DNA of 64,000 nucleotides from contig NC_077227.1 of assembly GCF_027887165.1 (NCBI RefSeq), positions 75,324,305 to 75,388,304 of the forward strand, given 5' to 3'. The number at the start of each line of letters is the position of its first letter. The stretch's first letter is position 1. A model generated the notes under the pieces. The model saw only the letters and a list, made by a program, of their open reading frames with translations, searched no databases and was not told where the DNA came from. The translations under genes and the position numbers were made by a program. Of this stretch, positions 10,880 through 64,000 are shown piece after piece. The stretch is from Monodelphis domestica. Taxonomy: Eukaryota > Chordata > Mammalia > Didelphimorphia > Didelphidae.

Positions 10880-11010
10880 ATAACTTAGAGATCACTGAGG
10901 CCCTAAAAAGAAATGATTTACCCCAAGTCACACAGTATTAAGGGCAGGGTTTGAACCTAGGTTCTATAATTCCAGAGCCAGTGCTTGTTCCTTCAGTTTA
11001 TGCCTTGCTT
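10880..11010 (-). repeat. MIR SINE
   Basis: ccccaagtcacacagtatta, then tttgaacctaggttc: antisense MIR core. Confidence 0.6.
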
Positions 11011-11202
11011 TGCCTTATTGCTGCTTCTCACCAAGAATAGTGACCTCAGGACTCCAGAATGATCTTCAGAGACCATCTCCCTCTTCCAGGATCATGTCCA
11101 GTTAATCCACTGGTCAGTTAAGCTTTCAGGATATTGTCCTATTGGAATGCAACGTCACTTGTGTTTGTGTCCCTAATGTCTAGCCTAGTACCTGAAACAC
11201 AT

Positions 11203-11450
11203 TTTTAAATTGAAAAATTTTATTTCATTAATTAATTTAGAATATTTTTCCATGGTTCCATGATTCATGTTCTTTCCCTCTCCTTCTCACCTCCCCTCTC
11301 CCCCCAGCCAATGGATTTTACTTGTGTCATTGATCAAGGCCTATTTCCTTATTATTTATAATTGCACCCCAGTGATTGTTTAGACTCTACATCCCCAATC
11401 ATATCCCCATCAACCCATGTGATCAAGTAGTTGTTTTTCTTCTGTGTGAA
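11203..11450 (-). mobile_element. L1 3' end, 5'-truncated
   Basis: Antisense L1 3' UTR: ttccatggttccatgattca, catccccaatcatatcccca, gttgtttttcttctgtg. Confidence 0.85.
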
Positions 11451-11617
11451 ACACAGACATTTAATAAATGTTAATTAGTTGACTCATTCATTCTTTCTTT
11501 CATCCATCCATTCATTCTTTGCTTCTTTCCTATGAAAAAGCATTTAGTGGTGGATGTTAGGTTAATCCAGAAGCAATTTGCATGTGATTCTTCAAAGCAG
11601 TGGGCTATTCACTACCA

Positions 11618-11712
11618 TTTCTACCACTACTACTATCTACTACTACAATTACTACTACTACTTCTACTAATTTTCTCCTCCTACTACCTACTACTACTAT
11701 TATTATTTACTA
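11618..11712 (+). repeat. (TAC)n/(TTA)n microsatellite
   Basis: Interrupted CTA/CTT trinucleotide repeats. Confidence 0.85.
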
Positions 11713-11779
11713 CATGTATATAGTGCTTTGAGGTATTTTACATGTTATTTCATTTACAATATATTGGGAAGTCAGAGTA

Positions 11780-12050
11780 GAGAAGCAGCATAGTGGATGG
11801 AGGATTAATCTCATAATCATAATGACCTGGGTACCTATGTGCTACAGTGGGCAAAGAATACCTGACTTCAAATTGGGCTTCAGAAACTTACTAGCTGTAT
11901 AACACTGGGCTACTCATTTAACCTCTGGCTGTCTCAGCTTCTTCAACAATAAAATGGGGATAATAATAGCACCTATTTCCAGAGGCTGTTGAAGGGATCA
12001 GATGAGATAATATTTGAAAGTGATTTAGCACAAGATAGGGGCTTAAAAAT
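11780..12050 (+). repeat. MIR-family SINE
   Basis: cagcatagtggatggag, ctagctgtataacactgggc, taaaatggggataataatag, gggatcagatgagataat. Confidence 0.7.
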
Positions 12051-12060
12051 ATTTTTTTCT

Positions 12061-12445
12061 TCATCTCCTTCCTTCCCTCCATCCTTCCTTCTTTCCTTCC
12101 ATCCATCCTTTCATCCTTCTTTCCTTCCTTCCTCCCTTCCTCTCTCCCTCCCTCCCTCCCTCCTTCCCTCCCTCCCTCTCTTCCTCACTTCCTCCCTCCC
12201 TCCTTCCCTCCCTCCCTCCCTTCCTTCCTTCCTTCTTCCCTTCCTTCCTTCCTTCCTTCCTTCCTTCCTTCCTTCCTTCCTTCCTTCCTTCTTCCCTCCC
12301 TCCCTCCCTTCCTTCTTTCCTTCCTTCCTTCCTTCCTTCCTCCTTCCTTCCCTCCCTCCCTCCCTCCCTCCCTCCCTCTCTCCATCCCTTCCTTCCTTCC
12401 TTCCTTCCTTCCTTCCTTCCTTCCTTCCTTCCTTCCTTCCTTCCA
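12061..12445 (+). repeat. Pure pyrimidine tract (CCTT)n/(CCCT)n
   Basis: About 385 bp almost wholly C and T, with tetranucleotide runs, followed by poly-C at about 12474-12485. It lies about 1.1 kb before the CPN1 promoter. The long open frames on both strands are products of the repeat. Confidence 0.95.
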
Positions 12446-12514
12446 TCTTATCCCCTTTCTCTTTCCCTTCCATCCCCCCCCCCCCACTCCTCCTTCATCC
12501 CATGTAACCATATA

Positions 12515-12645
12515 CAAGATATGGAATCAGAAAAATTGGGCTGGGATCCCAGCTCTGGCACCAAATTATTTCTAAGACCTTGAACAAGTCACTTAACTTC
12601 TCTGGGGCTATCTCTTCAAATACAAAATAAGGATATAGAACCAGT
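12515..12645 (+). repeat. MIR SINE
   Basis: ggatcccagctctggcacc, gaacaagtcacttaacttc: sense MIR core. Confidence 0.6.
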
Positions 12646-12649
12646 TGCC

Positions 12650-13320
12650 AGATAATCAAGCTGAACCAGCTAGCTGAAGGAAGGAATCATGCTTAGCCTG
12701 GAGAAAACACTCAGGAGGGACCAAGAAAGCAGTGTTGAAGTATGTGAAGGGTTGTCCTAAGGAGGAAGGATTAGATTTGTGCTGATTGGTCCTAGAGTCC
12801 AGAGTAAGGAACAGAGATGGTGGAAGCTACAGGGAATCCAGTCAGGAAAAACCTCTAACCAATGAAAGCTGTCCCAAAGTGTAGGAGTCTGCTGCCTCAT
12901 GGTGGGTTCCCCTTCTTAGGAGGTCTTCAGGTTAGATGACTGTTTGTTGGGTGTATTAGAGCAAGGAGTCCTTGTGTACAGGTTGCATTAGAAGGCTCCT
13001 GATGTCCCTTCCAAGTCTCTCAAATTCAGTGATCCCTAAGATCTCTAAGTTCCCTTCCAGACTTAAGTCCACGACGTAGGAAATTTTCTGATGTTCTGTC
13101 CTTTCTACATCCATAAAAGAATTCCCCACACTGGGAGTTCCCCACACCAAAGCAATCCCAAGCCTGGCCCATCCCTCATCTCCCACTCCTCCCCCAATGG
13201 ATAATTTTTTAAAGCCCTTTTCCTGAGCTATTTTAACATAATTCACTGGAGCTGTAGAATACAGGGCAAATTCCCACCCACCTACCCCCCAACTTTCCAG
13301 GAGTCAAAGGGTTAGGAGCA
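12650..13320. other. CPN1 upstream region
   Basis: No recognised repeat; includes CCAAT at 12859-12863. It may hold distal promoter sequence, but nothing else can be supported. Confidence 0.35.
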
Positions 13321-13332
13321 ACTCCAAAAGCC

Positions 13333-13359
13333 TGTTTACACGGTAGTTAATCAATGAAC
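13333..13359 (+). promoter_or_regulatory. FOXA and HNF1-like sites upstream of CPN1
   Basis: TGTTTACA at 13333-13340 is a full forkhead (FOXA/HNF3) match. GTTAATCAATGAAC at 13346-13359 has a perfect HNF1 half site and a weak second half. They are six bases apart and about 170 bp before the inferred start of transcription. CPN1 is made mainly in liver, which fits these liver-enriched factors. Binding is inferred from motifs only. Confidence 0.45.
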
Positions 13360-13487
13360 CAGAATCAGTGAAACCATCCAAGTCTGGGGAAATGTCTCTA
13401 AAACATTTCCCGGGGATCTGGAGGGGGAGGAGATATTGTTGGGTCACTCCCAGCTATCAGTCATTCCAAACCTGGAGTGGGGGAGGG

Positions 13488-13525
13488 ATTAAAAGGCGGG
13501 CCTGAACTCCCCTTCTAGCTTCAGT
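13488..13525 (+). promoter_or_regulatory. CPN1: CPN1 core promoter, TATA-like ATTAAAAG
   Basis: ATTAAAAG at 13488-13495 lies in GC-richer sequence. A start about 25-30 bp on, near 13520, would give a 5' UTR of about 125 bp before the ATG at 13646. The start site is inferred from this spacing, not observed. Confidence 0.45.
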
Positions 13526-13627
13526 AGGGCTCAGGCTTTTCCCAGAAGCTGGACCAAACTCCCTTGGGTGTCCCTGGATTCTGACAGGAAGAGAAGTCAG
13601 GGCTAGAGAAGAAGGGGCCCTCTCTGA

Positions 13628-57187
<43,560 letters not shown>

Positions 57188-57510
57188 ACACATAGCAGAT
57201 AGAGTTCAGGTCACCCCTGCCTTAAAACCAGTCACCTAGACAAGGACGAGAAAAGAGGACAAGAGGCAAATTTGACAAGAGCCTGTAGTACCTGCTATTA
57301 ACTAAGATAAAGCCATCTATTTTATTACCTGTGAGGCATTTAAACACAAGGCTAATTCAGAAGGAACATGGGGTGTTCTTTTTAACCCAATGGCAGCCAT
57401 TCCTCAACATGACCAAGACCCATTTAATTGTATGGTGTCACAAGAATCTATCAGATGATTCAAATTCTTCAGAGACTGAATCTTTTTTTTTCTTTTTAGA
57501 ATATCCCCAG

Positions 57511-57562
<52 letters not shown>

Positions 57563-57900
57563 ATTTACAGAGGATTACAAACCAAGAGATGTGTGAAATA
57601 ATCCTGATATTTTAGTTAAAATGCAACTAAAACCAACAGATAAATTTTATATCCTTATAGGAATGTGAACATTCTATACTGTCTTGCACAATCATGTTTC
57701 CTCTTAGCTGTGTGACCCTGGGCAAGTCATGTTTCTACAATAATACTCCTAGAGTAGGAAATTCAATATTCCAGAGAACTAGTTTAACATTTGATTCCAT
57801 TCCACCAGCATTTATTAAACACGAGCTATTTCTAAGGCACTGTACTAGGACCTGAGGACACAAAAGCAATGACTAAAAAACAATCCCTGCCCCCAGGGAT
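57188..57900 (+). other. CPN1 3' flank, 3' UTR end not located
   Basis: No AATAAA is seen. GATAAA lies near 57307 and ATTAAA at 57814-57819, the latter inside an old repeat. A long (AT)n tract spans about 57511-57559, and a 27 bp SINE scrap lies at 57703-57729. The true poly(A) site cannot be chosen from sequence. Confidence 0.4.
57511..57559. repeat. (AT)n microsatellite
   Basis: About 24 TA units, 330 bp after the CPN1 stop. Confidence 0.95.
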
Positions 57901-57912
57901 TGTCTAATCTAC
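57805..57912 (+). repeat. Old dispersed repeat
   Basis: ccaccagcatttattaaaca, atccctgcccccagggattg. Confidence 0.5.
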
Positions 57913-58615
57913 CCAAATCAGAATATTTTCCTATCTCTAAGGTCAGTCTTCCATAATCCAGACTTCTGATAGAATGCAAAAAGAACTGATTTCATGTCAG
58001 GTTATTCCTTAGTGACCTTAATGTTACACGTGTCAACCAGACTCAACAAAAGAATGAATTCTAAATCAGAATGCCAATTTACTTTGCAGCCTTGTAAGCT
58101 CTATGAACCCTCCACCCAACTCACACTCACCCTGATGAGTCATATTCCCCCCTTTACCTTCTTACTATCAATTTCTAAGACAGAACAGCAGCAAGGGATA
58201 GGTCCAGGTTCACACTATCAATGATAAATCCCCAGTATCAAGTCACTTGTAATTATCATCCCACCATCATTTAATCATATAGCTTTTACAAAGGGAGAGT
58301 GGCTGCAAAAATGTAGCGAGCACAGAACTTACAGAGCATTTTTACCTCCCCATGCCTCACTTCCCCTACTAGCCAGTTACTATTCTGTCCTTCCTATCAT
58401 CTCAGAGGACTCTGGGAAAAGTGGGTTCATATTTAAAGCAGCTGCTACCAAACATTTGCCCCGCCAAGTTCACTTCTAAAAGCAACAGAGCTGATGGACT
58501 ACTACGAGTCTCTAGTATCTCTGAGATGGGTCAGGGAGGTCCCTCTTCAAGTCTTTAGTTACCAGCTCCTATGTGCTTATCTTCTAGCAACCTGAGCATT
58601 AGTTCTAACTCTAAT
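57913..58615. other. CPN1 downstream spacer, nothing recognised
   Basis: No repeat family or gene-like frame seen. Confidence 0.35.
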
Positions 58616-58616
58616 A

Positions 58617-58805
58617 TTTTTTAAACCTTTAACTTCTGTTTTAGAATTGGAAGTGGAACTGGAAGTATCAGTTCCAAGATAGAAGAATAGTAAGGACAAT
58701 GGGGTCTAGGGGTCATACAGCTAGGAAGTGTCTAAGGTCACATTTGAACCCAGAACCTCCTGTCTCTAGGCTTGGCTCTCTACCCACTGATACCCTTTCT
58801 GCCCC
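58617..58805 (-). mobile_element. Marsupial SINE, diverged
   Basis: aacctttaacttctgtttta, ggtcatacagctaggaagtg, tttgaacccagaacctcctg. Confidence 0.85.
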
Positions 58806-58814
58806 TTACTCTCT

Positions 58815-59740
58815 CCTTAATACTATAGAGTTTCATAACACTATTCCCTCCTGGCTCTCCTAGCTATCTGACCATTTCTTTTCTCAGTCTTCTTTCCTTG
58901 ATCTTCACTGAGGTCTTACTCATTGACATGAGTATCTCACAGAGCTCTCTCCTGGGTCCTCTTCTCACTTGGTAATTTCATCAGCTGCCATGAATTCATG
59001 TATTATCTCTATGCTGTGATGACTCTCAAAATCTACTTCTCTAGCCCCAATCTCTACTTATCTCTAGTCTGGCGTCTCTCAAATTGGATGTCCCATAGAT
59101 ATCCCAAAGGAAACATGTCTAAACTGGACTTCATAAAGTGATCTACCTGAAGCTAAGTCTGACCATGTCTAATCCCTAATAAATATACTCAATAATTTCT
59201 GTAGGCTCCCTATCCCTTCCATGATTAAGCAGAAAGTCCTGTTTGATATTCCCAAGTCTGTCCCACCCTTTCTAGTCTTATTCTATTTTACTACCACCAT
59301 CCCTCTTCATCCCTCCATATACCTACACTTACATACATAAATACTTTGATCCAGTGACACAAATATCCTTGCTTGCTATTCTTCCAAGAAGAAATTTCGA
59401 CTCCCAATTCTAGGGATTTTCACTGGCAGTCTCCCATGCCTGAAGCTCCATCCCTTTTCATGTCCACCTGGTTTCCATGACTGCCTTCAAAGTCACAGCT
59501 AAAGTTCCACCTCCTACAGGAAGCCTTTCTCAATCTTCCTTAATTCTAGTGCCTTCCTTCTCTGTTATTTATTTCCATTATTCTGTATACAACTTGTATG
59601 TACCCATCCTAGTTATTTCTTTGTCTCCTCCATTAGACTGAACTCCTCAAGAGCAGAGCCCTGACATTCTTTTGCCTTTCTTGCCACCTCCAGGACTTAA
59701 TACAGAGCCTGGCTTATAACAGGCATTCAAAATGTCACCT
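58815..59740 (+). mobile_element. L2 LINE, 3' part
   Basis: tggatgtcccatagatatcc, ggctccctatcccttccatg, cctacaggaagcctttctca, tagactgaactcctcaagag, acttaatacagagcctggct. Confidence 0.85.
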
Positions 59741-59744
59741 ACTG

Positions 59745-60660
59745 GCTCTTACTCAATCTAACCCTTTAAAGCTCACTGAGAAGTCTTGTCTATCTCCTTA
59801 TACTCTATCCAAAAACCAGAAGAATAGGAACCACAGACAAAAGAAGCAACTGGGCCATGTAATCACCTGAGGCCTTTCTCTCCACCAACAACTTGACTTA
59901 CTACAGTCCTTGCCTTCTCACTCCAACACCGCCAGGCAAGGAGAAAGAAATTCATTTGCTCTAGTTGGCAGCTTTTGAATGTAACTTCTTTTCAACTCAA
60001 CGTCCAATCAAGTCTGTCTCTTCCCCACTGGAACAGATGGGAACCAGTTATAGAATGTATGCTCCAAAGTCCATATGGGAATTGTATCAGATGAGCACCC
60101 TCTACACACTGAACTTGGCCAGTCTCCTGTTACCATTACTTGATAATGCATGGAATACCTGGCATGACCACTGACATTTTTCTGGAAGTCATTGTGGGAG
60201 AATAAAAGAGCTAGATTTTGTATCAGGGTATATGTGACCTTGAATCTTCCATTTTCATGAGGGGATTAGACTAGAGGACAGTGAAGGTTCCTTGAAACTC
60301 TACAATCTTCCAAAAACATAACCCACTGTTAACCTGATGTGTAAGTCTGCCAAGGAGACAATAACAAAAATTCATCTAATTTGTTGGTGAACAAAAATTT
60401 AACAGAAGGAGTTGGGTGTTCTTAAGTCATATTCTGATCAAAATAGGTAACCTAATGGATTGCCCTCTAGCCTGGGAAGTCTTATCTTTGTCTAAGGACC
60501 TTAGAATTGAATTGTCTTTCTACTGGTCAGTGTTGGGCAAATTCTGACTCTTCTACTTTCCTTTTTCAATATTCCTTATGTAATAGGGAAAGGATTTACA
60601 ATTTCATCAGCCTGGAGAATTCCCTGTGTTGGAACTTCCTTCACAAATAGTTGGTCTCAA
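59745..60660. other. Downstream spacer, nothing recognised
   Basis: No gene or repeat assigned. Confidence 0.3.
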
Positions 60661-60665
60661 CATTT

Positions 60666-60928
60666 GGGCTTGGGCACCTTAGTGGTATAGTAGTTGAATG
60701 CTGGCTCTGGAGTCAGGAAGATTCATCTTCATGAGTTTAAATATGGCCTCAGATACTTACTAGCTATATGACCCTGGGCAAATCACAGCTCTTATTTGCC
60801 TCAGTTTCCTCATGTGTAAAAAGAACTGGAGAAGGAAATAGCAAAACATTCCAGTATCTTTGACAAGAAAACCCCAACTGGGGTCATGAAGAACTGGATA
60901 AAATTAAAAATGGTTGAACAACATCCAG
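60666..60928 (+). mobile_element. Marsupial SINE, long-tail type
   Basis: tggctctggagtcaggaaga, tgcctcagtttcctcatgtg, aactggggtcatgaagaact, ends ttgaacaacatcc. Confidence 0.85.
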
Positions 60929-61399
60929 GCTATGCCTTCTGAGATAAGTCCTATGAAGTAATTGCCTGTGACACTGAGAGGTTTCTTGACTTGCCTTGGG
61001 TCACACAGCTAGAAAGGTCTCCTTTCTCCAAGCTCAACACTCTCCACTTTCCTCACACTTCTTTTATACAATAATCCTTCCAAGATACCAACAATTTGGT
61101 AAGACCATAGGTGAAGAGCCTGGAGAAAACGGGGCCTGGAGAAGTTACCTAAGTCACCTCAAGGTCAATTAGGATCTTAAAAAAACAGCATGGCCAGGAT
61201 TTAAAACCAGATCCTCTGACTCCAGATAATGTACATTTTCTTTTTATATATATATGTATATATCTTCATATCTATGCACATATACATATATACACTCAAA
61301 CATATATATCTACTCTCCTCCCTTCCCTAATTGAGCAAATAAAAGAAAATAAAAGCCCATGATACATAATTGCATAGTACAAGAAATCTCCAAATTAGC

Positions 61400-61700
61400 T
61401 GCCTCTGAAAATGTATTTTTTTCCTTACATTTTAAGATAATTACCTTTCTTTTGGGACATGTGAGTAGGATAATTCATCTTCATTCATTTAGACTTTTCT
61501 GGTTTATTTTTAACATAGTTCTAAAGTTTTTCTAAGTTGTTTTTCTCTCTAATGTTATTGTACAAATTGTCCTCCTAATTTTGCTCACTTCCTTCTACAT
61601 CAATTCTTTGGGGTCTTCTCAGTTTCCTCTGAAACTGCCCATGTCATCATTTGTTATGGGACAATAATAATAAATGCATTCTTTCCACAGCCCACATCGC
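61400..61700 (-). mobile_element. L1 remnant, old
   Basis: tacaaattgtcctcctaatt, ctgaaactgcccatgtcatc, tgttatgggacaataataat. Confidence 0.55.
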
Positions 61701-61914
61701 TTCCTATGTCACTAAAGCCTCATAACAGATGGTACAATTGCCAAGATCACAATTTATCATACACAAGCTAAACATTAAGTCACGTGTTCCTCTTTGGAGA
61801 GGCACCCTAAGCCCATTTAGGAACTCCTCTCCCAAATTTGTCAGCAACATCTCTCACAACAAGCAATAAGGAAATACGTACTGCATGAAAGCAGTGACAT
61901 AACCTCTGTCAGAC

Positions 61915-62040
61915 TATTGACCACCTTGGGGATTAGATGGAAGAGGAAGGGAGGGAGGGAGAAAATCTGAATCCTCAAATATCAGTGTAAAACAATGGTC
62001 AAAAATTGTTTCTACATGTAATTGAAAAATAAAATAGATA
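61915..62040 (+). mobile_element. L1 3' end, second subfamily
   Basis: gggagggagggagaaaatct, caaaaattgtttctacatgt, aattgaaaaataaaata. Confidence 0.65.
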
Positions 62041-62680
62041 AATATCAGCAATATATTTACAGAAGGGGGAGAGGGGGAATATGATTCAAAGAATGACATC
62101 TGATCTTATCTCCAGTTTCTGGGATGGTATCCTACCTGAGGCCAAGGTATTCACTGGCTGCACCTATTATCGCAACTCATTTCTGAATTCCTGTTCTATC
62201 CTAGTTCAGAGAGGCCCATTAACATCAGCAACACCTAAAACTGCTTAACTAGGGAGGGAATACTCATGGTTGAAGCCACAAGTATTTTTGAAGTATGACT
62301 CATCTCTCTAACAAACAAAAAAATAACTGATGGAAGCTTGATAGCCTCCATTTATCAATTTTTATCTCATCCCAGATAGCTCCAGGGACTACTCCTCCCT
62401 TTCCCGGGGACCTTTCTCCTATATTTCCCTCCATATATGGTTCATTGTTGGAGTATCTGTGGAGATAGAGCAAGCTCTTAACCCCGCCTAGCACCCGGAG
62501 CTTCACCCACCACCTTGTTTTTTTTACTTTTTACTCTTTCCACTCTATAAATTCTGAGCGTTTAAAGGAGGGGGAAGGAGGAAAAATATAGTGATTTTCT
62601 GAAATGTGAATTTTTTTTTTTACTAATCCTTTAAAGAATTTTAGGAAAATGTTTAGACTTCAAATATGCTTTTAAAAATA
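62041..62680. other. Downstream spacer, nothing recognised
   Basis: No gene or repeat assigned. Confidence 0.3.
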
Positions 62681-62839
62681 GCTGGTTTGCAAAGCACTTT
62701 AGAGACATCTTATTTGATCCTTAGGACAACCTAGTGAAATCGATGTGGTGATGTGATGATAGGTAAGGACTCTCTTAGCTTACATAGATATATATCTGAA
62801 GGTACTCGCATAGTGTCTAACACATAGTAGGTGAGTAAT

Positions 62840-62866
62840 TTGGATCAATTTGAGTAATTGATCCAA
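62840..62866. repeat. Perfect short palindrome
   Basis: TTGGATCAATT, five-base loop TGAGT, AATTGATCCAA, in an old MIR/L2-like tail (acacatagtaggtgagtaat). Confidence 0.8.
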
Positions 62867-62946
62867 ACTCCAGTACAACTGATTCTAAGACTAGCACCCC
62901 AACCCCTATTCCATGATGCTCCTCTAACTTGTACTACAATATAGAC

Positions 62947-63094
62947 CAGTGGTTTTTAACCTTTTTTGTGTCATGGCCTCCTTTGGCAATATCTGTTGAA
63001 ATGTAGAGACCTGTTCAGAATTTTTTTAATGCACAGAATGTATAATTTTAAGGGTATAAAATATACAAGATTACAAAATAAATTATATTGAAAT
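62947..63094 (+). mobile_element. hAT-Charlie-like copy cut by an LTR
   Basis: CAGTGGTTTTTAACCTTTTT terminus, tggcctcctttggcaatatc, then ends at the LTR's target site in gaaatatag. Confidence 0.65.
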
Positions 63095-63098
63095 ATAG

Positions 63099-63660
63099 TG
63101 TTAAAAAAGTTTTTATTTCCCTTTTTTATATTTAAGAGGAAAAGGGGCAATAATATTTTTCAGTCAGAGACCTGCTGCGGTGCTGCTTGTCAGTTAGTGA
63201 CACATAGAAGGGTGTGGCCAAGGGGAGTGAGTCGGTTGCAGAGAGTTGGAAAAAGGGCCTTTGGTCTCTAGGCCTCCTGGGGAGAGGGTATGCTGCTAGC
63301 TTTTTCTCTGGTTGGAGACAGAAATGGAATTAAGGCCTTAACAGCCTTATTGATTATTGATTAATTTGGGAAAATAAGTGGATAGATAGTGGAAATATTA
63401 TTAGTTAGAGTAGGTGAGGGCTTCAGCCTAGCAGAAAACACTGCTCTTGAAGGCAGATAGATTTAGGGTTTTTTAGAGAATTTTAGTTAGGATTGGGATC
63501 TGAGGTATAGTTACAAGTTAAAGATTACTTTCATTTTCCTCCTTCCTATTTCCTATATGTATTTCCTAATAATAAACTAAATGTTTTGCGTTTAATAAAT
63601 TGCTCACTGGCTTTTGTTCAAACTCCTACCCCCTCCCCCCACCAAATTTAACCCTTCACA
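63099..63660 (+). mobile_element. 562 bp solo LTR inside the hAT copy
   Basis: TGTTAAAAAAG to CCCTTCACA, flanked by a perfect 4 bp duplication ATAG (63095-63098, 63661-63664). AATAAA twice near the end (63570-63600). Gammaretrovirus-like by duplication size; fossil. Confidence 0.75.
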
Positions 63661-63735
63661 ATAGGTATTCCACACTGACTTTACTCATTGTGGTTTTGAT
63701 ATATTGTGGGATGGCATAAGATATTTTAAAAGGTA

Positions 63736-63930
63736 GGGGGCAGCTGGGTAGTTCAGTGGATTGAGAACCAGGACTAGAGATGTGAGGTCCTAGGTTCAAA
63801 TTTGGCCTCAGAAATTTCCTGTATGACCCCGGGCAAGTCACTTAACCCCCTTTGCCTAGCCACTCCTTTTCTGCCTTGGAACCATTACACAGTATTGATT
63901 CTAAGACAGAAGGTGGGGATTTAAAAAAAA
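63736..63930 (+). mobile_element. Marsupial SINE
   Basis: ggggcagctgggtagttcag, gtcctaggttcaaatttggc, gggcaagtcacttaaccccc, poly-A tail. Confidence 0.94.
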
Positions 63931-64000
63931 AGGAATTTGGGGGGAGTTTTGTGGAATCCACAGACAATTGAAGACCTGCAGATGATACAGAAAAAATTTA

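Noticed and set aside
11989-12507. Open frames of over 100 codons on both strands
   Set aside because: Translation of a CCTT/CCCT tetranucleotide tract; composition is only Ser/Pro/Leu/Phe or Lys/Glu/Gly/Arg.

Overview
The window is nuclear DNA from a marsupial. About thirty full or partial copies of the marsupial tRNA-derived SINE (head GGGGCAGCTAGGTGG, B-box core GGTTCAAATCTGG, two tail types), several copies of the marsupial-type L1 3' end, old MIR and L2 copies and many LTR insertions all point that way. The species cannot be fixed from sequence alone.

Two host genes lie head to tail on the + strand. First are the last three exons of a cytochrome P450 family 2 subfamily C gene (exons 7-9, positions 1-6634; exon 7 is cut by the window edge). 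After a 6.9 kb spacer comes the complete CPN1 gene, the catalytic subunit of plasma carboxypeptidase N: nine coding exons from 13646 to 57187 that join in frame to 456 residues. All sixteen CPN1 splice sites are canonical and every zinc and catalytic residue is present. The same neighbour pair (a CYP2C23/CYP2C44-type gene next to CPN1) is known in rodents, so the order looks ancestral. Both genes are typically liver genes, and the CPN1 promoter has a forkhead (FOXA) match and an HNF1-like half site. The 6.8 kb after CPN1 holds no gene that I recognise.

The rest is layered repeat. P450 intron 8 holds a solo LTR that starts 22 bp after the exon 8 donor, and the 3' end of an endogenous retrovirus. 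The spacer holds a 400 bp inverted-repeat mini-element inside a SINE, a run of MIRs and a 385 bp pyrimidine tract about 1 kb before CPN1. CPN1 intron 1 (18.9 kb) holds an L2 split by a 575 bp solo LTR, tail-to-tail SINE pairs and L1 ends. Intron 4 (10.1 kb) holds an L1 with a perfect 13 bp target duplication that was itself hit by a solo LTR, a second L1 hit by a sister LTR in the opposite orientation, a hAT copy and further LTRs. Intron 8 carries a (CTTT)n array and a 70 bp inverted copy of nearby sequence inside a SINE. The 3' flank has another L2, L1 remnants and an LTR inside a hAT copy.

The least expected structures are two palindromic mini-elements (106 and 400 bp, each with a 4 bp target duplication) whose two ends both match the 5' end of one LTR family, and the inverted templated copy in CPN1 intron 8. 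I see no evidence of an unknown multi-gene system.
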